From NCBI GenBank assembly GCA_950295325.1, contig OX485808.1:15460527-15524526 (forward strand): a stretch of 64,000 nucleotides of DNA, written 5' to 3'. Of this stretch, positions 58,456-64,000 are shown piece after piece. Numbering within the stretch: the stretch's first letter is position 1; each line of letters begins with the position of its first letter. A model generated the notes under the pieces. It saw nothing but the letters and a program-made list of their open reading frames with translations, made no database searches and had not been told where the DNA came from. The stretch is from Polytrichum commune (taxonomy: Eukaryota > Streptophyta > Polytrichopsida > Polytrichales > Polytrichaceae). The translations under genes and the position numbers were made by a program.

Positions 58456-59806
58456 CGGCCACTTCATACACAAGACTGAGGGCCCGTGGCCATTGCACTC
58501 TGAGCACTCTCGTTGGTGGAAAAGGTGGAGTTGGTCCAAGTTCGCTTCACACTTGTGTTCGAAGGAGCAACGAAGCTAGTGAATGCGAGATTGATGTAAA
58601 GTCTCCATGGATTCCTACGTGGCATCGAATGGAACATGTTTCATGGTCACTTGGATTATTTTCAAAAACCACCTCCGAGAGAGAGAGAGATGCATAAGTC
58701 TTTGGACTTTTGGACGAATAGAGCCCGTTGGCCAACTGCAATATTAAGATGTGGGTCTTAATGATTGACAAAGGGTTTAATGCCTTCCTTCCTGAAGATG
58801 GGCCAAGATCAAGGGAGGGGGGGGGGGGGAGTTGTGTTGGTGATTTATGTATGAATGATTGGGGATTGGTTTTTATCTAGTTTACGCTTATTTAGTACAA
58901 GGTGTGCAATATATTTGATGGCATTACTTTGAATGTCATTCATGATTTTTTGTATTTGTGGCATGGGAATATCGAGAGCTTTGAGTTTGTGGAGGGGAGG
59001 TGGGTGGACGTGGAGGAGCTTGAGACCACTTGGAGGGGTTTTTAGTAGTTGTGGAGTTTGTATGTGGTGACATGGAGGGGTTATTGAAGGAAGTGGTTGT
59101 AGGGAGTGAGAGAGAGGAGGAGGATGGGGTGCGGGGGGAATTGAGATGGGGAGTAATTGTGCACACAAAGAATAGTGGTGAGAAGGGGTTCTTTGTGTTT
59201 ATGGTAAAGGGGTAGAAGTTGTGGTGGACAATATTCTTGGAGGTAGGCCTAACACAAAATCGGGAGACCATGGCATTCCAAAATCTCATCATAGTTTATT
59301 TATAATGTTTTATCATGTGTGAGGATCTTGCATGAACAGAAAATTCATTGAAATAGCATTTGGTTGAGGGCCTAGTCACATATGACTTCACACTACATTT
59401 GAGGGCTTTTGACCACCTGACATGATTTTGGAAGTGTCTTGGGACAACCTTTGGACACTTCTTTTGGGCTCCGACAATTTCATGGTCACGGCTTTTGGTT
59501 GGTTACCATTGCATTCTAAGATTTGTCGTTGGTGATAAAGGCCAAGATTGTTCAAGTTCACTTCACACTAGAATGTGAAAACCCATGGTCAAAATAAAAT
59601 ACAATGGATGAAAAATCTACATGGCATACTATAGATAATGTTTCATCATGTGCTTGAATTTGCGTGACGCCCACCTCCAGGAGATAGGCTTGACACAATT
59701 TCCGGAAGACCATGTCAAAGTCAAATGCTTCAGACATATGGTAAGGCCTACAATGGCCCTTACAATTACATGGTCACTGCCATTGGCTCATGTGTGAAGT
59801 TGTTTC
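58456..59806. mobile_element. Rearranged GGGCC-family MITE composite
   Basis: The left end TAA|CGGCCACTTCATACACAAGA matches the inverted right end of the 49366 element. 'Ttcatggtcacttgga' and 'ttttcaaaaaccacctc' match its centre. The other half resumes at about 59237 ('cttggaggtaggcctaacac') after an insertion. At about 59497 it runs directly into a second, more worn copy ending near 59806. It is a joined pair of family members in inverted orientation relative to 49366-49864. Confidence 0.6.
58677..59236. other. ~560-bp insertion inside the MITE composite
   Basis: This separates two MITE halves that are contiguous in other copies ('ccacctc' / 'cttggaggtagg'). It starts with a GA tract, has a poly-G run at 58817-58829 and is strongly purine-rich on the plus strand. 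Minus-strand frames are therefore Pro/Ser/Thr-rich and need not be coding. No terminal repeats or target duplication were recognised. Confidence 0.45.
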
Positions 59807-59811
59807 TCTTA

Positions 59812-59885
59812 TTGGGACACCTATATTCGAATGATATGTGGTGTGATGCGGCTCTAAGAACGGACACCAAATGTACATGTGTTTA
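59812..59885 (+). repeat. Dispersed repeat R1 fragment
   Basis: 'Gggacacctatattcgaatg' followed by 'ctaagaacggacaccaaatg' and 'acatgtgttt'. Confidence 0.5.
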
Positions 59886-59889
59886 ATTT

Positions 59890-61140
59890 TCCAAATGCCT
59901 AACAAACCCAAAATGGTCTATGTTTGTTATATAAATATTTTGGGCGTCAATACTTATCGTATTTGTCAAAAGTGTAGAAATGAAATATGGGGGCATGATT
60001 TCCATATACTATGTCATTTTTTTAATATAATAACAGTGATACTATTTGTTGCAGGTATATAACCCTAAGTGTCCTAAATATATATTGGGGCAAGGTTGGC
60101 ATGTACACTTGGTAATGCTTGGTGGTGCATGTGAAAATTATCACATAGTAGACAGAAATATACCATGACCGTGACCATGACATGTAGTATTGGTCACCAA
60201 GCCATTTGTCATTGGCATGGCCGGGCTAGTGTCATCATCAATAAACATCTCTACAAGTTATGGGGGTCCAATTGTGACATAGGCACCTAGATTGAATGTA
60301 TCACTTACATATTGAAAGGGAATGTTTAAGTACCACCCACATCACTATCATATACACTACATGTCTTCCTACATGGTGGGGGTTTAGAGGGTTTTAAGGT
60401 GCTAACTATCTGGGGCCATATCTTCCTCTCATTTTGAAATTTATATATTGAATTATGATATTCTTTGTCTGATTTGAGGTCCACATGTACCTCTATGAAA
60501 AGACAAGGGATCGGATTCAACGATGTCCTATTTCCATAGCAAGTCACAACTCACGTGATCACGTGCACCAAACACAACCGTTTAAGATCCGTCTCCTACA
60601 AGGTATGCATGTGCTATTTGGTTTCTTTTTGCTTGTGTCAGTATTTTGTTGATAATTTACGTCTTCAAGTTTGCGTTGCATTAGCACATATGCAATGTAA
60701 CATCAACAAAGCCCACATTGAATATCATACCTCCCTTGATTTACTTTCAGTTATGGGATGCACACATTTGTTGACTCCTCAAATCAAATACACATGTCCT
60801 CTCAGTTGTGTTCATTGTTTGAGTGTGCAAGTTGTTGATAACATTTGAAACATATTCCTATCTCTTTTAAACACTTGTCTTTAAGATGTACGTTTTGAAA
60901 TCCTTGCCTAACCACACAACATATAGGTCTCCAATAAAAGAAATAAACAAATAGCACCCACGTACCTTAAGACCTCCAATCAGAAAGATCTATTTAAGGC
61001 TTATAAGGAGGGCAAGGGAAGAGGAGCATTTTGCACTTGGAAAGTCATCATGTTGCCCAATCATGGAACGCCAACTCAGGCGTCAAATGGGTACGTGGAT
61101 GTAAGGAATCATGCAAAGAGGACAAAGTATTGTAGACATA
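59890..61140. other. AT-rich intergenic DNA, no gene recognised
   Basis: Frames of 60-97 codons occur but none shows a known motif, and all are compatible with chance. Confidence 0.35.
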
Positions 61141-61149
61141 CCCATTTTT

Positions 61150-61535
61150 TTATAAACCCCTCACCTTTAATACATAGATTTCCCTAAAGTCATGCAGTTC
61201 CATAATTGTAGTCATCATTTTCTAACAGGATGGAAAAAGCCGTAAAGTTTCACACACTTAGCCATCACATCTAGTGTGATGGAAAAAAATAATTTAAAAG
61301 GGCATTGATTGTGATGAAGTTTTCATCCACCAGTTAGCATAATTAGGTTGACCCATGTTGTGAATATGGGTTGGGAGAGAATCTTGCCTTTGGAAATACT
61401 CTGTAACTTCAAATACTTCAAAACACTTTGTTATTTTATTGTCAAACATTGTGATATCAATTTCTAAGCATGTAAAAAATCACTCCATTATCACACATGT
61501 ACCACACTTCTGCGAAAATTGCTTATTGAAAATCG
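61150..61535. repeat. Dispersed repeat, partner of 330-1040
   Basis: 'Tgtgatggaaaaaa', 'gaatatgggttgggagagaa', 'acattgtgatatca' and 'atcacacatgtaccacac' are shared in order with the left end of the window, same orientation. It is more compact than its partner. Confidence 0.5.
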
Positions 61536-61569
61536 GTTTATCTAACTTAAGTGGATGGGTCTTAAGTGG

Positions 61570-61830
61570 CCTGTTTTCTTAATTAGACCCCTAGATTTGA
61601 TGGGTATGTGGTTCGGTGAGGATCAAAGATCATACATCATAAAAGACACATGTTTCACATAGATTGCACTACGTCTTCAAATACGGATAAATAATGTACA
61701 CTCGATAATGAACACAGTTGGGAGGAATTATGTATCCAATTAAGAAACCAACAAATATCCACTTCTAGTAACCATAACTAAACAAAAGGAGGTCCAATGT
61801 TCAATCCAATTTTCATAGATGTTTCATCAT
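61570..61830 (+). repeat. Dispersed repeat R1 copy
   Basis: 'Gacccctagatttgatgggt', 'gtgaggatcaaaga' and 'ggaggtccaatgttcaatcc' align with 23880-24130. Confidence 0.5.
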
Positions 61831-61889
61831 AGATTCGCTAATGCAACAAACATGAAAAACAAACACCAAATAACACCCACATACCTTCA

Positions 61890-62350
61890 AAGCTAAGGCG
61901 TGCCCTTGAGGGTGAAGTGGGCTTACGTGCACGCCCCAGTTACTGGGACCCAGGGATGTACAGAAGCAGGGGTTGCGGGCGGATGAACGAGAACATTCAG
62001 CGTGCTGGCCAATTTGTCGGCAAATTAGGATGAATGGTATTATATTTGACAGAAGGTTCCGGATGAATGTTATATACGGATGAAAGGCGCTCCCACGGTG
62101 CCTCGTGCCGCACTGCCAAGGGTGCTTCCTGCAGAGACTTCCAAAACGGCGGATGACAAAAGCTTATTTTATCGTCGCCTCTGGATGACACGTGTGGCCA
62201 TTTGAGATGTCCATGGCGAACGGCAGGAAGAGCCGTGGATGAATCGATGACCTGTTCATCTAATCTAAGCTTAGCCCCTACCGATGTGAATGAATGTGCG
62301 CTCCAGAGGATGGATGAATTATGTGGATGCTCCGTGTCTTGGTTTACCAG
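61890..62350. other. GC-rich block with recurrent 'ggatga'
   Basis: Much richer in G+C than its flanks. 'Ggatga' or 'gatgaa' recurs about a dozen times at irregular 20-60 bp spacing. It also contains 'acacgtgtgg' and a possible tRNA-like stretch. A 64-codon minus-strand frame (61997-62191) lies inside, but I recognise no protein. It may be a fragment of an unidentified element. Confidence 0.3.
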
Positions 62351-62689
62351 ACGATATTGTGATTGATACTATTCTGGAATGAACATTTGAGTGGACTTGT
62401 TAATACACTTGGTATGTGCAATTAAGTTGCCCCACCATGATTTAACAACATTCCACACTATTTTGAGTATTTATTACCACAACAACAAGTATGTTAACTA
62501 TATTTTTTTAATTTTGATTGCTATATGGTTGAATTAGCAATTTATAAACTTTTGTGATCCGAATTTGATTGAACGTAAATGTTGTGGGTAAAAATGCAAC
62601 TTATTCACGAAGACAATTGGATTGCACATATCAATGTATTGTATTATTTTATCATCTTAGCAACAATGTTGGACTGGTATGTAGGTGTA

Positions 62690-62915
62690 TGCATGGGTAT
62701 CGATAATCTAAATCAATAATGGTATCAAGTAACGTATATGTGAGGATTTGAAAATGATAATACTAGTAAAATGTTGATATTTGATGGGTATATCAAGGTG
62801 AGAGAATCTTTGTATACTTGCGTTATGAATTGGGTCAATTGCAATCTGAACCATATTGATACTATGATGATTTTAACTAGGTATGAAGTTCATGCGTGAT
62901 ACATAGACTTGAATG
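62690..62915 (-). repeat. Dispersed repeat R4, copy 3 (inverted)
   Basis: 'Ggtgtatgcatgggtatcga', 'atatcaaggtgagagaatct' and 'ttgaattgggtcaattgc'-type words are the inverse of the copy at 23075-23320. Confidence 0.45.
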
Positions 62916-62919
62916 TTAT

Positions 62920-64000
62920 CAGAAAAAAATGTAGTCCAATACCCATACCCTGTTGGTATCAAGGAAACGGTGAAATCCTCATTACATGTACCTAAATGAT
63001 ATCCATAAAACACCGTGTGTTGGTTAGTAGGCACTTTGCTTGCCGCAATCAATTTTATTCATGCCATGTCACCTTTGCCAAAGGTTCCAATTGTCCAACG
63101 AGTGACAAGCGACACCCTTGCTCAAGATAATTATTATTTTGAAGTGAAACTTATGACGTATCATTGTTATTGATAGGTCCATCATACAACGAGGCAAAAA
63201 TGTGGTGATGTATTGTACTAGGTTTCTAATCTAGCCTCTAGTGGGACTAGTGATGTACACTTTATCTTATAGAAGAAATAAATGCATGTTATAGGGGCAT
63301 TGTTGCCACAATTTCTTCTACAATGTCACCTCAATGTCACATGCCTAGCATGTATCATTCCAAATTGTAATGTGTCAATTGACGTGTGGTTTTTTTCTTC
63401 ACAAGTCACACTCCATATCAAATTCTAAATTGTGCATGTCAATCGACGTGCAATTTTTTGGAGTACAAGTTTTTGTGTGTCAAATGTTAAAAACTTGCAA
63501 AAACTTTGTCAAAAATACACATTGCTTGTTAAAGTGGGACTATTGGTTGGTTTGCATACCTTGCATTGATGTGATGATTGTACCCATGTACATTCATGGG
63601 TTTTCCTATATATAGAGAACCAAAAAGTTAGAATGTATGGCACCCTTTACGGATTTGCCATGAAATGACTTCATCGAAAGTTGAACTGTGTATTTCTAGT
63701 TACGAGTTGACTTTGCAAAGTCAAGTGATTCATCATTCAAGATCCAAGTGAGATTAAAGCGAGTTTGAATTGGTCTCCATGAAGGAGCTCTTGAGACAAT
63801 CTTGGTGTAACATCGTTTATTTTGAGACTCTCTTTTTGTGAGTTTTGAATTTTGAACACGAGGATGTCATATTCAATTGTGCTTGTGAGGCAATCCAACC
63901 ATCTCAACCCAATCTCCAATATTTCAATATTAGATGACAAATATATCAATGCAATTTATCAATAGAAGAGATGAAGCATTCTAGCCTCAATATAGATTGG
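62920..64000. repeat. Intergenic DNA with an R6 copy at 63310-63515
   Basis: 'Aatgtcacctcaatgtcaca', 'tgtcaattgacgtgtggttt' and 'aacttgcaaaaactttgtc' (63310-63515) are the inverse of 50762-50970. The rest shows no recognised gene or structure up to the window edge. Confidence 0.5.

Noticed and set aside
58845-59292. Pro/Ser/Thr-rich minus-strand frames of 107 and 118 codons
   Set aside because: They follow from the purine-rich plus strand of an inserted segment and resemble no protein. Two frames are open at once, which suggests composition rather than coding.
45400-64000. Full-length LTR retrotransposons
   Set aside because: No long direct terminal repeats flanking gag-pol-like frames were seen. 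The R5 and R6 pairs are non-coding and enclose no polyprotein.

Overview
This window is nuclear DNA from a flowering plant. It holds three intact, intron-rich genes: a coatomer gamma subunit, an R2R3-MYB transcription factor and a group-4 sulfate transporter. They sit in AT-rich intergenic DNA full of short transposable elements. The evidence for an angiosperm is the plant-specific gene families, short GT-AG introns, many MITEs, and SINEs whose body resembles the conserved central domain of angiosperm SINEs. I cannot place the species.

Layout. 1-4.0 kb: intergenic, with G-box motifs, a duplicated block and a MITE. 4.5-11.2 kb, minus strand: gamma-COP, 18 exons and 892 aa reconstructed without a break. 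11.4-26.3 kb: no gene recognised. This stretch holds several TIR elements, a 1-kb foldback element with a SINE inside it, a CACTA-like element, microsatellites and one decayed coding-like block. 26.4-32.1 kb, plus strand: the MYB gene. Its leader region, single 2.2-kb intron and 3' flank are built largely from local tandem duplications. 34.1-43.4 kb, minus strand: a SULTR4-type sulfate transporter, 17 exons and 695 aa. Intron 1 is mostly a tandem array of a dispersed repeat, and intron 6 carries a 5S-rRNA-derived SINE or Cassandra-like fragment. 43.9-45.4 kb: a 312-315 bp tandem array just upstream of that gene. 45.4-64 kb: gene-free repeat DNA with three well-bounded MITEs and several dispersed repeat pairs.

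The three genes do not form a pathway. One is a COPI vesicle coat subunit, one a transcription factor, and one probably a vacuolar-membrane sulfate transporter. No operon-like or clustered metabolic system is visible.

The most interesting material is non-coding. There is a family of MITEs ending in GGGCC with 3-bp TTA/TAA target duplications, including members with strong internal hairpins. SINE-like elements with different RNA-derived heads (tRNA and 5S rRNA) appear to share one central body domain. Two different tandem arrays fill the MYB intron, the second ending at the splice acceptor. All exon boundaries were read by eye from GT-AG sites and reading-frame continuity. Repeat boundaries are approximate unless a target duplication is given.
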